Shown: one piece after another, positions 35,503 through 45,506 of the stretch
Numbering within the stretch: position 1 is the first letter of the stretch
How the letters are laid out: each line of letters starts with the position of its first letter
Origin: Bradyrhizobium sp. CCGUVB1N3
GTDB lineage: Bacteria; Pseudomonadota; Alphaproteobacteria; Rhizobiales; Xanthobacteraceae
Length of the DNA: 64,000 nucleotides
Direction of reading: 5' to 3'
NCBI RefSeq assembly: GCF_024199925.1
Contig: NZ_JANADR010000001.1
Coordinates: forward strand, 2,294,001 to 2,358,000
Program-made: the position numbers and the translations under genes
The notes under the pieces: model-generated
Database searches by the model: none
What the model was told of the DNA's origin: nothing
Seen by the model: only the letters and a program-made list of their open reading frames with translations

Positions 35503-36453
35503 CGATGCAAGGCGCGACCATTCCGCCTCATCGCCCGGCAAACCCAGGCGCAGCCAGCCCGGCTGCGCGCTGAAGACGCGCGACCAGATATTACTGCGCG
35601 CGAGCCTGTCCTGTGCAGCAAGCGCATCACCGACATCGTAGAGCCGGAACAGCGGCGTGCCGCCGACCAGCCGCCAGCCCCGCGATGTCGCCGCCGTATC
35701 GAGTCGTACGCAGTCGCATTCGAGCCGCGATGTCGTCGTCCTGGCCCATTCGCGATCGAGCAGCGCGCGCCGGCCAACGGCGATTGCAGCACCCGAAACC
35801 GGCCACGGCCCTGCCATCGCCGAGAGCGTCGCAATGTCCGCTTCCGCGCCGAGCACGAAGCCGAGCCGCAAGCCGGCCAGCCCATAGAACTTGCCGAACG
35901 AGCGCAGGATCAGAAGACCGCCCCGCCCCGCCTCTCGCGCGAGCGACAGCTCAGGCAGCGCATCGACGAAGCTTTCGTCGATCACGAGGCGGCCAACGCG
36001 CGGCAGCAGTGCGAGGAGGTCAGCTCGCTCGTGGCGCCGGCCGTCGGGATTGTTGGGATTGACGACGACGGCAAGATCGGCGCCCGCGAGCGCGTCGAGA
36101 CTGGAGACCTGGGCAAGGTCCCAGCCTGCGGCGGACAACACCCCGCCATATTCGTTGTAGGTCGGCGCGAGAATGCGCGCCCGGCCCTTGCGCGACAGAC
36201 TCGGCAGACACTGGATCGCCGCCTGCGCGCCGGCCATGGCGAGCAGCGGCGCTTGCGTTGCATAGGCCTGCCGCGCGGCCTCGCGCAGCGCTTCAATCTC
36301 GGACTGCGACGGTAGCGCCCGAAGGGCATGCTGTTCGATCTCGCCCACCGGATAGGGTTGCCGGTTGATGCCGGTCGACAGATCGATCCAGTCCTCCAAG
36401 CGGCCGCCGAACCGCTGCACTGCTGCATCGAGATTGCCACCATGCTCGCGCAT
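35488..36453 (-). CDS. cobD: L-threonine-O-3-phosphate decarboxylase
   Basis: 321 residues of the fold-I PLP aminotransferase family (called CobC in P. denitrificans). EHGGNL at the start, DLSTGINRQPYP near 24, VVNPNNPDG near 130, VIDESFVD near 157 and the PLP lysine in RSFGKFYGLAG (Lys188) are present. It makes (R)-1-amino-2-propanol phosphate for the nucleotide-loop linker. It begins 10 bases after the cbiB stop. Confidence 0.93.
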   Translation of the reverse strand: MREHGGNLDAAVQRFGGRLEDWIDLSTGINRQPYPVGEIEQHALRALPSQSEIEALREAARQAYATQAPLLAMAGAQAAIQCLPSLSRKGRARILAPTYNEYGGVLSAAGWDLAQVSSLDALAGADLAVVVNPNNPDGRRHERADLLALLPRVGRLVIDESFVDALPELSLAREAGRGGLLILRSFGKFYGLAGLRLGFVLGAEADIATLSAMAGPWPVSGAAIAVGRRALLDREWARTTTSRLECDCVRLDTAATSRGWRLVGGTPLFRLYDVGDALAAQDRLARSNIWSRVFSAQPGWLRLGLPGDEAEWSRLASALAR

Positions 36454-36463
36454 CGCTGCCTCG

Positions 36464-37405
36464 CTAGACCAACGCCAATGCTGCGAGCAAGCCGCCGAGC
36501 AGCAGCATCGCGCGAATATAGAGCCGCAATCCCTGGCGGATATCAGCGGCGAGCGGATCGCGCGCGCCCCCGTTCAGCCAGGGCTCGTCGGTCACGGCAC
36601 CATGATAGCTGCGTGGCCCGCTCAGGCGCACGCCGAGCGCACCGGCCATTGCCGCTTCCGGCCAGCCGGCATTGGGAGAGCGATGGCGATTTGCATCCCG
36701 CAACATGCCGGACAGGGCCACTGAGGGACGCGTTGTCACCAGCGCGAACAACAGGCCCGTCAGCCGCGCCGGGATGAAGTTGGCAACGTCGTCGATGCGC
36801 GCGGCCGCCCAGCCGAACCAGAGATGACGTTCGGAGCGATGGCCGATCATGGAATCCAGCGTATTGATCGCCTTGTAGCCGAAGATACCGGGCAGGCCGA
36901 GCAGCGCGCCCCAAAACACCGGCGCCACGATGCCGTCGGACGCATTCTCCGCGAGGCTCTCGAGCGCCGCGCGCGAAATCCCGGCCTCGTCGAGCGACGC
37001 GGGATCGCGGCCGACAATCTGTGCCACTGCCATCCGCGCCGCATTCAAGTCGCCCGACTGCAGGGGTTGTGCGACGGCGGCGACGTGATCATGGAGCGAA
37101 CGCAGCGCGACCAACGGCCAGGCAAGAATCCCAAGCAGGACAGCGCGGCTCCATCCGGGAACGAGCCAGCTCTGCACGACCCAGCCGATGCCGGCACACA
37201 GCACGATCACCAGGAGCGCGGCGGCAACGCCGGCCCTGCGCCGCGTTTCGGGTGCATCAACGGTCCTGTTCCAGTTGCAATCGAGCAGAGCAATCAGCCT
37301 GCCGATCCAGGTCACGGGATGGCCGATGCGCGCGAACATGGCGCCGGGCCACCCCCAGATGGCGTCCACCGTCATCGCTACCGCCATCGCGCCGGCAAAG
37401 CCCAC
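36464..37405 (-). CDS. cbiB: Adenosylcobinamide-phosphate synthase
   Basis: 313 residues, a polytopic membrane protein (CobD in P. denitrificans naming). It shows HPVTWIGRLIA near the start, SLAENASDGIVAPVFW near 152, INTLDSMIGHRS near 180 and RDANRHRSPNAGWPEAAMAGAL. It attaches aminopropanol or its phosphate to adenosylcobyric acid. GTG 37405 has AGGAGATG at good spacing, better than a GTG six codons upstream. Divergent from cobU across 125 bases. Confidence 0.93.
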   Translation of the reverse strand: MGFAGAMAVAMTVDAIWGWPGAMFARIGHPVTWIGRLIALLDCNWNRTVDAPETRRRAGVAAALLVIVLCAGIGWVVQSWLVPGWSRAVLLGILAWPLVALRSLHDHVAAVAQPLQSGDLNAARMAVAQIVGRDPASLDEAGISRAALESLAENASDGIVAPVFWGALLGLPGIFGYKAINTLDSMIGHRSERHLWFGWAAARIDDVANFIPARLTGLLFALVTTRPSVALSGMLRDANRHRSPNAGWPEAAMAGALGVRLSGPRSYHGAVTDEPWLNGGARDPLAADIRQGLRLYIRAMLLLGGLLAALALV

Positions 37406-37530
37406 GTCACATCTCCTTCTCACCTGCCCTGATGCGCAAGAATTGGGGCACAGCGCAAGCCCCTGCCCGCCGATTTCGGCTTTGTCTTTGCGCCCGATTG
37501 GTGGTTAGTGCGGGTCAGAACGGAGATTTC

Positions 37531-38034
37531 ATGGCGGTTGTCCTGATCACGGGAGGAGCGAGGTCCGGGAAAAGCCGGCGCGCCGAGGCGCGCGCCCGCA
37601 GCTTTCCCGGCCGGCCCGTCTACATCGCGACCGCGGAGGCGCTCGATGCGGAAATGGCGGAGCGGATCGCGCGCCACCGCGCCCGCCGCGGCGACGACTG
37701 GATCGAGCGCGAGACGCCGCTCGATCTCGTGGCCGCGCTCGATGCGAGCGACGGCGGCGGCGCACGGCTCGTCGACTGCCTGACGCTGTGGCTCTCCAAC
37801 CTGCTCCATGCCGGACGCGACTGGTCGAACGAGTCGGCGCTGCTCGCTGCCGCACTTCGCAGGCAACAGAGCCCGGTAATCCTCGTGACCAACGAGGTCG
37901 GCCTCGGCATCGTGCCGGACAATGCGCTGGCGCGCAGTTTTCGCGATGCCGCTGGTCTGCTGAACCAGGCCATTGCCGAAGTCGCCGACGAGGTCGAGTT
38001 CGTGGTTTCGGGCCTGCCGATGAAGGTCAAGTGA
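37531..38034 (+). CDS. cobU: Adenosylcobinamide kinase/adenosylcobinamide-phosphate guanylyltransferase
   Basis: 167 residues (CobP in P. denitrificans naming). P-loop TGGARSGKS at 7-15; YIATAEALDAEMAERIARH near 31, including the His that becomes guanylylated; VDCLTLWLSNLL and LVTNEVGLGIVP follow. CGGAGATTTC precedes ATG 37531. It leads the plus-strand operon cobU-cobS-bluB. Confidence 0.95.
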   Translation: MAVVLITGGARSGKSRRAEARARSFPGRPVYIATAEALDAEMAERIARHRARRGDDWIERETPLDLVAALDASDGGGARLVDCLTLWLSNLLHAGRDWSNESALLAAALRRQQSPVILVTNEVGLGIVPDNALARSFRDAAGLLNQAIAEVADEVEFVVSGLPMKVK

Positions 38035-38038
38035 CGCC

Positions 38039-38818
38039 ATGGCCAACCGTACACAGCTTACGGCCATCGTCACGGATCTGCGGATCGGCCTGTCGCTGGC
38101 CACGATACTTCCGCTCGGCCCGTCGACGCCGGTCGGCGACGGCGACATTGCGCGCGCGGGCTGGACACTGCCGCTCGCGGGATTGCTGATCGGTCTTCTC
38201 GGTGCCGCCGTGTACGCGATCGCACATGTGCTCGGCGTGACGCCCGGTCCCGCCGCGATGCTGGCGCTTGCGAGCACGATCATCATCACCGGCGCGCTGC
38301 ACGAGGACGGCCTCGCCGACGCCGCCGACGGTCTCGGTGGTAGCACGCGCGCGCGAAAACTCGAGATCATGCGTGACAGCCACATCGGCAGTTTTGGCGT
38401 GTGCGCGCTCATTGTCTCGCTGACACTGCGCTGGAGCGCGCTTGCCGCCATCGCCGCGCCGCGCTCGGCCCTGATCGCGCTTCTGCTTGCGCATGTCGCC
38501 GCGCGCGCGGGCCTGCCGCTGTTCATGGCGCTGGTGCCGCCGGCGCGGTCGGATGGATTATCCGCCGGCGCCGGCCGGCCGGCCGGGCCGAACGCCGCCA
38601 TTGCGCTCGGCCTTGGTGCCATCGTGCTCGTGATCGGCTTTGGGCCGGGCAAGGCGATCCTGGCCGTGATCTTCCTCGCCTTTCTCGGCCTGCTGATCGC
38701 CTGGCTCGCTATCAGGCAACTCGGCGGACAGACCGGTGATATACTCGGTGCTTACGAGCAGGTCGCCGAGACCGCCATCCTGCTGATGGCCGCCTCGCTG
38801 TTTCACGCGGCCGCCTGA
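38039..38818 (+). CDS. cobS: Adenosylcobinamide-GDP ribazoletransferase
   Basis: 259 residues, polytopic membrane protein (CobV in P. denitrificans naming). It has ALHEDGLADAADGLGGSTRARKLEIMRDSHIGSFG near 80-115, the acidic metal-binding signature of cobalamin synthases, and hydrophobic helices on both sides. It joins adenosylcobinamide-GDP to alpha-ribazole (phosphate). It starts 4 bases after cobU and overlaps bluB by one base. Confidence 0.95.
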   Translation: MANRTQLTAIVTDLRIGLSLATILPLGPSTPVGDGDIARAGWTLPLAGLLIGLLGAAVYAIAHVLGVTPGPAAMLALASTIIITGALHEDGLADAADGLGGSTRARKLEIMRDSHIGSFGVCALIVSLTLRWSALAAIAAPRSALIALLLAHVAARAGLPLFMALVPPARSDGLSAGAGRPAGPNAAIALGLGAIVLVIGFGPGKAILAVIFLAFLGLLIAWLAIRQLGGQTGDILGAYEQVAETAILLMAASLFHAAA

Positions 38819-39450
38819 TGGTCTCATTCGACGACGATTTCCGCCGGCAATTGCGCGAGCTCTTCGTCTGGCGGCGCGACGTGCGGCGCTTCCGCAGAGA
38901 TCCGCTGCCCGAGGGCACGCTGGAGCGGCTGATCGACATCGCATGCCTGTCGCCATCGGTCGGGCTCAGCCAACCCTGGCGTTTCGTGATTGTCGAAGAT
39001 CCAGCGCGGCGTCGCGGGATCATCGACGACTTCAAGCTCTGCAATGCCGATGCGCTCAAAGCCTATTCCGGCGAGCGTGCCGCGCGCTATGCCACGCTCA
39101 AGCTCGCCGGCCTCGAAGAGGCGCCCGGGCATCTGGCGGTATTCGTGGAAAGAGCCTGCGAGACCGGACACGGCCTCGGGCGCGCGACGATGCCGGAGAC
39201 GCTCGACTATTCGGTCGTCGCGGCGATCGTCTCGGCCTGGCTCGCCGCGCGTGCGGACGGCATCGGGATCGGCTGGGTTTCGATCCTCAATCCGCTCCGC
39301 ATGCGCGAGATTCTCGACGTGCCGGAGACCTGGAAATTCATCGGCTATCTCTGCGTCGGCTATCCCGAGGCCGAGTTCGATCGGCCCGAACTGGAGCGCG
39401 CCGATTGGGAACACCGGCGGACCCCGGCGGACGTCACGATCCGGCGCTGA
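38818..39450 (+). CDS. bluB: 5,6-dimethylbenzimidazole synthase
   Basis: 210 residues of the nitroreductase fold. FVWRRDVRRFRRDPLPEG and APSVGLSQPW-like LSPSVGLSQPWRFVIV contact FMN; WVSILNPLRMREIL and GYLCVGYPE follow. BluB consumes reduced FMN and O2 to make the lower ligand DMB, so it fits an aerobic producer of true B12. TGATG overlap with cobS. Confidence 0.95.
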   Translation: MVSFDDDFRRQLRELFVWRRDVRRFRRDPLPEGTLERLIDIACLSPSVGLSQPWRFVIVEDPARRRGIIDDFKLCNADALKAYSGERAARYATLKLAGLEEAPGHLAVFVERACETGHGLGRATMPETLDYSVVAAIVSAWLAARADGIGIGWVSILNPLRMREILDVPETWKFIGYLCVGYPEAEFDRPELERADWEHRRTPADVTIRR

Positions 39451-39459
39451 CGTGCCCGG

Positions 39460-40509
39460 TCACGGCAGATTATCCCGCAGGAAGATATCGATGCGGATGC
39501 GCTCCTGATCGGCACTGATCGGCTCGCCCGAGCAATGCGCGAGCAGGAGCCGTGCGGCAGAGCGCGCCTCGTGGCCGGGATCCTGGTTGATAATCGCATC
39601 GATGGTGCCGCGCACCAGAAAGCGCCGCGTGACCTGGGTGAGCTCGTGGGCGATCCAGACCACATCGCGGGCACGGCCCGAGGCTTCCAGCGCCTCGGCG
39701 ATGCCACGATTGCCCGCGCCGCAGGAGTAGATGCCGAGCAGACCGGACCGTCGCGACAAGAGCTCTGCAGTGAGTACGCGCGTGCGCTCGCTGTCGTCGC
39801 GCCCCTCCAGCACCGGCAGCACGACCAGATCAGGATATTCGCTCGTCAGAATCTGGTTGAAACCAAACTGTCGCTCGGTGTGATCGCGCAGCGACAGCGA
39901 GCCGGCGATGACGGCGATGCTGCCTTTGCGTCCGGAGAGGAAACGTCCCATCAGGGTTGCAGCCGTGCGACCCGCGGCCGGATTGTCGATACCGACATAG
40001 TGCAGGCGCCGCGCGCTCGGCGCGTCCGAAACCAGCGTCACCACGGCGACGCCGCGGGCCGCGAGATCGTCGATCGCCGCGCGCACCCGCGGATGATCGA
40101 GCGCGATGACGGCGACACCGTGATAGGCAGGCGACAGCTCTTCCAGGGTGCGGGCCAGCACGTCCGGATCGAACACGTCGACGTGCAGGATATCGATGAA
40201 TCCGCGCTGGCTGGCGAGCCATTCGGCCGTGCGCTGTACCTGCTCGGTCAAATTGGTCATGAAGCTGTTGCTGCCGGTCGGCAGCACGAAGGCGAAGCGG
40301 AACGTCTGACCGCGGGCGAGCCGCGCCGCGGCGACATCCGCGCGGTAGCCGAGCTTTGCGACCGCCGCCTCCACGCGCGCCACCGTCTTGGCACGCACGC
40401 CTTCGCGACGGTTGACGACGCGATCGACCGTTGCGAGCGACACTCCGGCCATGCGCGCGACGTCTTCCAGCGTCGCACGCATGGCCGGATGTATCTCGCC
40501 GCCCGTCAT
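39460..40509 (-). CDS. LacI family transcriptional regulator
   Basis: 349 residues: an N-terminal helix-turn-helix (ATLEDVARMAGVSLATVDRVVNRREGV, with a hinge helix AAARLARGQ) and a sugar-binding-protein-like domain of the RbsR/DegA type (HYVGIDNPAAGRTAATLMG). ATG 40509 overlaps the ThuA gene stop by 4 bases, so the repressor is the last gene of the operon it probably controls. Candidate operators are listed at 45392, 45413 and 51788. Confidence 0.9.
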   Translation of the reverse strand: MTGGEIHPAMRATLEDVARMAGVSLATVDRVVNRREGVRAKTVARVEAAVAKLGYRADVAAARLARGQTFRFAFVLPTGSNSFMTNLTEQVQRTAEWLASQRGFIDILHVDVFDPDVLARTLEELSPAYHGVAVIALDHPRVRAAIDDLAARGVAVVTLVSDAPSARRLHYVGIDNPAAGRTAATLMGRFLSGRKGSIAVIAGSLSLRDHTERQFGFNQILTSEYPDLVVLPVLEGRDDSERTRVLTAELLSRRSGLLGIYSCGAGNRGIAEALEASGRARDVVWIAHELTQVTRRFLVRGTIDAIINQDPGHEARSAARLLLAHCSGEPISADQERIRIDIFLRDNLP

Positions 40510-41156
40510 CCGCGCGCGGCCCAGAGCATGCCGCGAATCATCATCGTCTTGATCTCGGGCACGTCGAGTTCATAGGCACGGTGGCCGAGCGAGGAATAGA
40601 ACACCCTGCCCTCGCCGTAGCGTTTCTTCCAGACCACCGGCATCACCACGCCCTCGATCCAGGGCGCGTGCGCGCCGGAAAAGGTCGTCGTGGCCAGCAC
40701 CTCGTTGGCAGGGTCGACATGCATGTAATACTGCTCGGATCGATGCTCAAAGCTCTTCAGGCCCTTCATGATGGGGTCATCCGGCTTCGTCAAGTCGACC
40801 CGGTAGTCGATGATGTTGCCGGGATGGGCAACCCACTGGCCGCCGCAGAGGAATTGATAATCGACCGATTCCCGGAAGGCGTCGCACATGCCGCCATGGT
40901 GGCCCGCGAGCCCGACGCCACCGCGCACGGCCGCGCAGAGGTTGAGCGCCTCCGGCTTCTCGATCTTCGACATGGTGTAGATCGGAATGATCAGCGAGAG
41001 ATCGTGGATCGCGGGATCGGCGAACGCGGCCGTCGTGGTCTCGATGCGGACCTCGAAGCCTTCCTGCTTCAGCCAGCCTCGTATCATCGAGGCGCAGAGA
41101 TCAGGATCGTGCCCCGGCCAGCCACCCCATACAATCATTGCCTTGCGCATTGTCAT
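40506..41156 (-). CDS. ThuA-domain protein
   Basis: 216 residues of the class-I-amidotransferase-like ThuA fold: IVWGGWPGHDPD at the start, GGVGLAGHHGGMCDAFRES near 80, and PVVWKKRYGEGRVFYSSLGH near 170. ThuA proteins occur in disaccharide-conversion operons with Gfo/Idh/MocA dehydrogenases (trehalose, sucrose, 3-keto-glycosides), and that partner is next to it here. It lacks a signal peptide. Exact reaction unknown. Confidence 0.85.
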   Translation of the reverse strand: MTMRKAMIVWGGWPGHDPDLCASMIRGWLKQEGFEVRIETTTAAFADPAIHDLSLIIPIYTMSKIEKPEALNLCAAVRGGVGLAGHHGGMCDAFRESVDYQFLCGGQWVAHPGNIIDYRVDLTKPDDPIMKGLKSFEHRSEQYYMHVDPANEVLATTTFSGAHAPWIEGVVMPVVWKKRYGEGRVFYSSLGHRAYELDVPEIKTMMIRGMLWAARG

Positions 41157-41161
41157 GATCC

Positions 41162-42259
<1,098 letters not shown>

Positions 42260-42281
42260 TCTTGTCTCCGTGAGGTGTCGT

Positions 42282-43130
42282 TCATCCCTTGACTGCGCCT
42301 GCGGTGAGCCCGGCGACGATGTGCTTCTGCGCCAAGAGGAAGAGGATGATCGTCGGCAGGATGGTCAGGGTGATGAAGGCGAGGATCAGGTGCCATTCCG
42401 ACGAATATTCGCCTTGGTAGACCATGATGCCGAGCGGCCATGGATACAGCGCATCGGTGTTCAGCATCACGAGCGGCAACAGATAGGCGTTCCAGCTATT
42501 GACGAAGGTGATGGTGCCGACGGTGGCCAGGATCGGCCGCGACAGCGGCAGCGTCACGTAGCGGAAGAATTTGATGTAGCTGCAACCGTCGACCAGCGCG
42601 GCCTCGAGCAGCTCGTAGGGGATGTCCTTGAAAAAGCGCCTGAACAGCAGGATGCTCATGGCGAGGCTGAAGGCGACCTGCGGCAGCACGACGCCGAGAT
42701 AGGTATCGAGCAGCCCGAGATCGCGCACCTTGATGAACAGCGGCAGCACGGCGGTTGCGGCCGGAAACAACAGTCCCAGCGTCAAATAGCTCAGCAGCAT
42801 CGAGCTGCCGAAGAACCGGATGTGGGCGAAGGTGAATGCCGCCATCGATGCGACGATCAGGGTCAGCGTCACCGTCAGCGTCGAGATGATGAGTGAATTG
42901 CGCAAGAGCTGCCAGTAGCGCTGCGAGAACAGGATGTCGGCGTAGTTCTGCCATTCCCAGTGCCGCGGCAGGCCGAACGGATTGACGCGCAATTCGCCGA
43001 GCGTCTTGAAGCCGCCGAGCAGGGTCGCAAGCAGCGGCACCGCGACGAAGATCGCGACGAGGCCGAGGAACAGCGCCTTGTACAGCACGGCAGGATCGAA
43101 CGGCGCGCGGGTGATCTCGACATTACTCAT
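42282..43130 (-). CDS. Carbohydrate ABC transporter permease (MalG-like)
   Basis: 282 residues with six membrane spans. The C-terminal EAA loop is visible as ELLEAALVDGCSYIKFFRYVTLPLSRPIL. It pairs with the MalF-like permease, whose gene it overlaps by 8 bases. CUT1-type by size and neighbours. No ATPase gene accompanies the set. Confidence 0.92.
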   Translation of the reverse strand: MSNVEITRAPFDPAVLYKALFLGLVAIFVAVPLLATLLGGFKTLGELRVNPFGLPRHWEWQNYADILFSQRYWQLLRNSLIISTLTVTLTLIVASMAAFTFAHIRFFGSSMLLSYLTLGLLFPAATAVLPLFIKVRDLGLLDTYLGVVLPQVAFSLAMSILLFRRFFKDIPYELLEAALVDGCSYIKFFRYVTLPLSRPILATVGTITFVNSWNAYLLPLVMLNTDALYPWPLGIMVYQGEYSSEWHLILAFITLTILPTIILFLLAQKHIVAGLTAGAVKG

Positions 43131-44064
43131 CGCGCATGAACCACCGTTTGTAGGTGAAGGCGAAGGTGACGCAAGTCATGAACAGGATGACGCCGATGGC
43201 GCTGCCATAGCCGACCCGCATGCGCGAGATGCCGTTGTTGTAGAGGAAGCTCACCATCGTATTCGACGAATCCGCCGGCCCCCCGCGCGTCAATGGCATC
43301 ACCAGGTCGAACAGTTGCAGCGACCCTATGATGGCGAAGAACACCGAGAGGCGGATGGTCGGATAGAGCAGCGGGATCACGACGTGGCGCAGCGTCTGCG
43401 AGCGCGTTGCGCCGTCGATGCGCGCCGCCTCGATCAGGCTCTTGTCGAGGCTCTGCAGCGCGGCGATGAACAGCATCATGTGGAAGCCAAAATACTTCCA
43501 GACGATCACGATCAGCACCGCCAGCATCGCGGTGTCGGTCGAGGCCAGCAGATGCGGGGCTTCGCTACCGAAGGCACGCCAGATCGAGGCGACGAGGCCG
43601 TAGTCGCCGTCATAAACGAACGAGAAGATCATCCCGGTCGCGATCTCGGCGAGGATGTAAGGCATGAAAAACAGCATGCGCAGCGCGACCGCGCCGCGGA
43701 AGCGGTCGGCGAGCATGAGCGCCAGCGACAGCGCCAGCGGCAACTGGACGAGCAGCGAGACCGCGATGATCAGGCCGTTGTTGCGCAGCGCGAGCCAGAA
43801 GGCGCGCGTCTGGAGCACGAAGCGGTAATTGTCGAGCCCGATCCAGTTGGTCGGCCGGCCAAAACCGTTCCAGTTGAAGGCGGAATACCAGGCCGCCTCC
43901 CCGATCGGCAGCACGACGAACAGGGTGAACAGCAGCAGCGCCGGCGGCAGGAACAGCACGAGCACGGTGAGCCGGCCGTCCCAGCTCGGACCACGCACCG
44001 CGATTGGCGCAATCGCGGGCGCGACGGCGTCCACGGCGGGCGATGTCGCGATCCGCCGCGCCAC
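43123..44064 (-). CDS. Carbohydrate ABC transporter permease (MalF-like)
   Basis: 313 residues with six spans after a 28-residue cytoplasmic start. EAA loop: SLIEAARIDGATRSQTLRHVVIPLL near 210. The start is GTG at 44064, two bases after the binding-protein gene stop. Forms the CUT1 channel with the next gene. Confidence 0.92.
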   Translation of the reverse strand: MARRIATSPAVDAVAPAIAPIAVRGPSWDGRLTVLVLFLPPALLLFTLFVVLPIGEAAWYSAFNWNGFGRPTNWIGLDNYRFVLQTRAFWLALRNNGLIIAVSLLVQLPLALSLALMLADRFRGAVALRMLFFMPYILAEIATGMIFSFVYDGDYGLVASIWRAFGSEAPHLLASTDTAMLAVLIVIVWKYFGFHMMLFIAALQSLDKSLIEAARIDGATRSQTLRHVVIPLLYPTIRLSVFFAIIGSLQLFDLVMPLTRGGPADSSNTMVSFLYNNGISRMRVGYGSAIGVILFMTCVTFAFTYKRWFMRDE

Positions 44065-44066
44065 CG

Positions 44067-45326
44067 TCAGTTACCCTGCTTCCAGGCCGCCTCGATCGCT
44101 TTGGCCGCGTCCTGCGGGCTCATGCTGCCGCCTGCAATCTCCGCCGTGACGTCGTTGACGACGCGACCGACGGAGGGGCCGAGGCTCTGGTCATAGAAGT
44201 TCTGGTGGTAGTTCGATTTCGCGAGATTGTCCGCGATGCGCTTCATGAAGGCGTTGTTGAGCCCGCTCTCGGCGCCCTTCACCACGGGAATGATATAGTT
44301 GCCGGCCGCAAGGCGCGTCTGCACGTCCTTGGAGACGAAGAATTTGAGGAAGTCGACCGCCTCCTTCGGCGAGCCCTTGGTGACGAGCCAGCCGGTGATG
44401 CCGCCGAGCGTATCTGATGGCGCGCCCTTGCCACCGGGCACCACCGGGAAATCGAACCAGCCGATCTTGTCCTCGCCGAGACCCACCTTGTCGGCGGCAA
44501 GCGCGCGCTGGAGGTGATAGACGCTGCTGATGGCAAGCGTCATCGCCGCCTTGCCATCGCCGAAATAGCCCACGGCCTGCGGATTCTTGAAGCCGAGGAA
44601 GCCATTCTGGAACGGCTGGAGGTCCACGAGCTGCTTGAACAGCTCGCCGGATTTCTGGAACGTTTCGCCGGCAAAGCCGCCGTTCTCGCCGCGCAGCGCG
44701 GCATCGAAGGCCGGCTTTCCGCCGATCCGCACCGCAAGGTGCGTCCAGTAAAAATGTAACGGCCATTTGTCGGCGCCGCCGACGACGATCGGCGTCACGC
44801 CCGCGGCTTTCAGTGCCTTCACTGCCGCGAGCAGATCGTCCCAGGTCTTGATGGAGGCGGGATCGACATTGGCCTTCGCCATCAGTTCCTTGTTGAAGAG
44901 GAAGCCGACCTGCGACAGCGCCGTCGGCAGGCCGTAGACGTGGCCATCCCTGCTGAAGGCGGCAAGTGCCGCCGGCGTCAGCGTGTCGGAATAGCCCTTC
45001 ACCTGGTCGGTAATGTCGTCAAGGACGTCGGCTTCGATCTGCGCCTTCAACACGCCGCCCGCCCAGCTATAGATGATGTTGGGCCGGTCCTTGGACTGGA
45101 GAATGGTCGGAAGCTTCGCCTTGTACGCCTCGTTCTCGAGGAACTGCATCTCGATCTTCACGCCGGGATGCGAGGCCTCATAGCTGCGGGCGACCTCCTC
45201 CCAGATCTTGACCTGCGCGGGATTGACCTCGATGTGGAGCCATTTCACCGTGGTGTCGGCCGTGGCCGCGCCCTGCGCGAGCAGCCATGCGGCAACGGCG
45301 AGTCCCAGCCTGCTGAGCAGCCTCAT
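44067..45326 (-). CDS. Sugar ABC transporter substrate-binding protein (CUT1, family 1)
   Basis: About 419 residues. A signal peptide (MRLLSRLGLAVAAWLLAQGAATA) is followed by the binding-protein domain, with KWLHIEVNPAQVKIWEEVARSYEASHPGV typical of oligosaccharide binders, and GITGWLVTKGSPKEAVDFLKF near the C-terminus. ATG 45326 is favoured because GGAGG lies 7 bases upstream; an ATG two codons earlier is too close to it. Candidate LacI operators lie 66-102 bases upstream. The sugar is unknown. Confidence 0.9.
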   Translation of the reverse strand: MRLLSRLGLAVAAWLLAQGAATADTTVKWLHIEVNPAQVKIWEEVARSYEASHPGVKIEMQFLENEAYKAKLPTILQSKDRPNIIYSWAGGVLKAQIEADVLDDITDQVKGYSDTLTPAALAAFSRDGHVYGLPTALSQVGFLFNKELMAKANVDPASIKTWDDLLAAVKALKAAGVTPIVVGGADKWPLHFYWTHLAVRIGGKPAFDAALRGENGGFAGETFQKSGELFKQLVDLQPFQNGFLGFKNPQAVGYFGDGKAAMTLAISSVYHLQRALAADKVGLGEDKIGWFDFPVVPGGKGAPSDTLGGITGWLVTKGSPKEAVDFLKFFVSKDVQTRLAAGNYIIPVVKGAESGLNNAFMKRIADNLAKSNYHQNFYDQSLGPSVGRVVNDVTAEIAGGSMSPQDAAKAIEAAWKQGN

Positions 45327-45391
45327 CACCATTCCTCCCGACCATGTTCTGGTCTTGCTTATGTCGTTGGGGCAATGCTGCCTTCATTTTT

Positions 45392-45407
45392 TGAGGTACG
45401 CAACTAA
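45392..45407. promoter_or_regulatory. Putative LacI-type operator 1
   Basis: TGAGGTACGCAACTAA has the central CG and flanking dyad of LacI-family sites and matches the near-perfect palindrome at 51788-51803 at 13 of 16 positions. It lies between the divergent binding-protein and SDR genes. Confidence 0.5.
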
Positions 45408-45412
45408 AATTC

Positions 45413-45428
45413 TGATCTATGCACCTCA
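45413..45428. promoter_or_regulatory. Putative LacI-type operator 2
   Basis: TGATCTATGCACCTCA matches the 51788 palindrome at 12 of 16 positions, with one half-site (GCACCTCA) exact. Its centre is 21 bp from operator 1, two helical turns, so both could be bound on one face. Confidence 0.45.
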
Positions 45429-45506
45429 CCGGCCGTGTGGCTAAGGTCCTGACGAGTCGTTTTTGCCGGGCGAGCGTTGCCCGGACACCAGTGCCGGGAG
45501 GACATC

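Noticed and set aside
37406..37530. Possible fourth cobalamin riboswitch between cbiB and cobU
   Set aside because: The 125-base gap is too short and has no B12-box or core sequence on either strand.
45333..45506. Strong sigma-70 promoter for the SDR gene
   Set aside because: TTGAGG with a weak downstream hexamer can be drawn, but spacing and match are not better than chance, so only the operators were kept.
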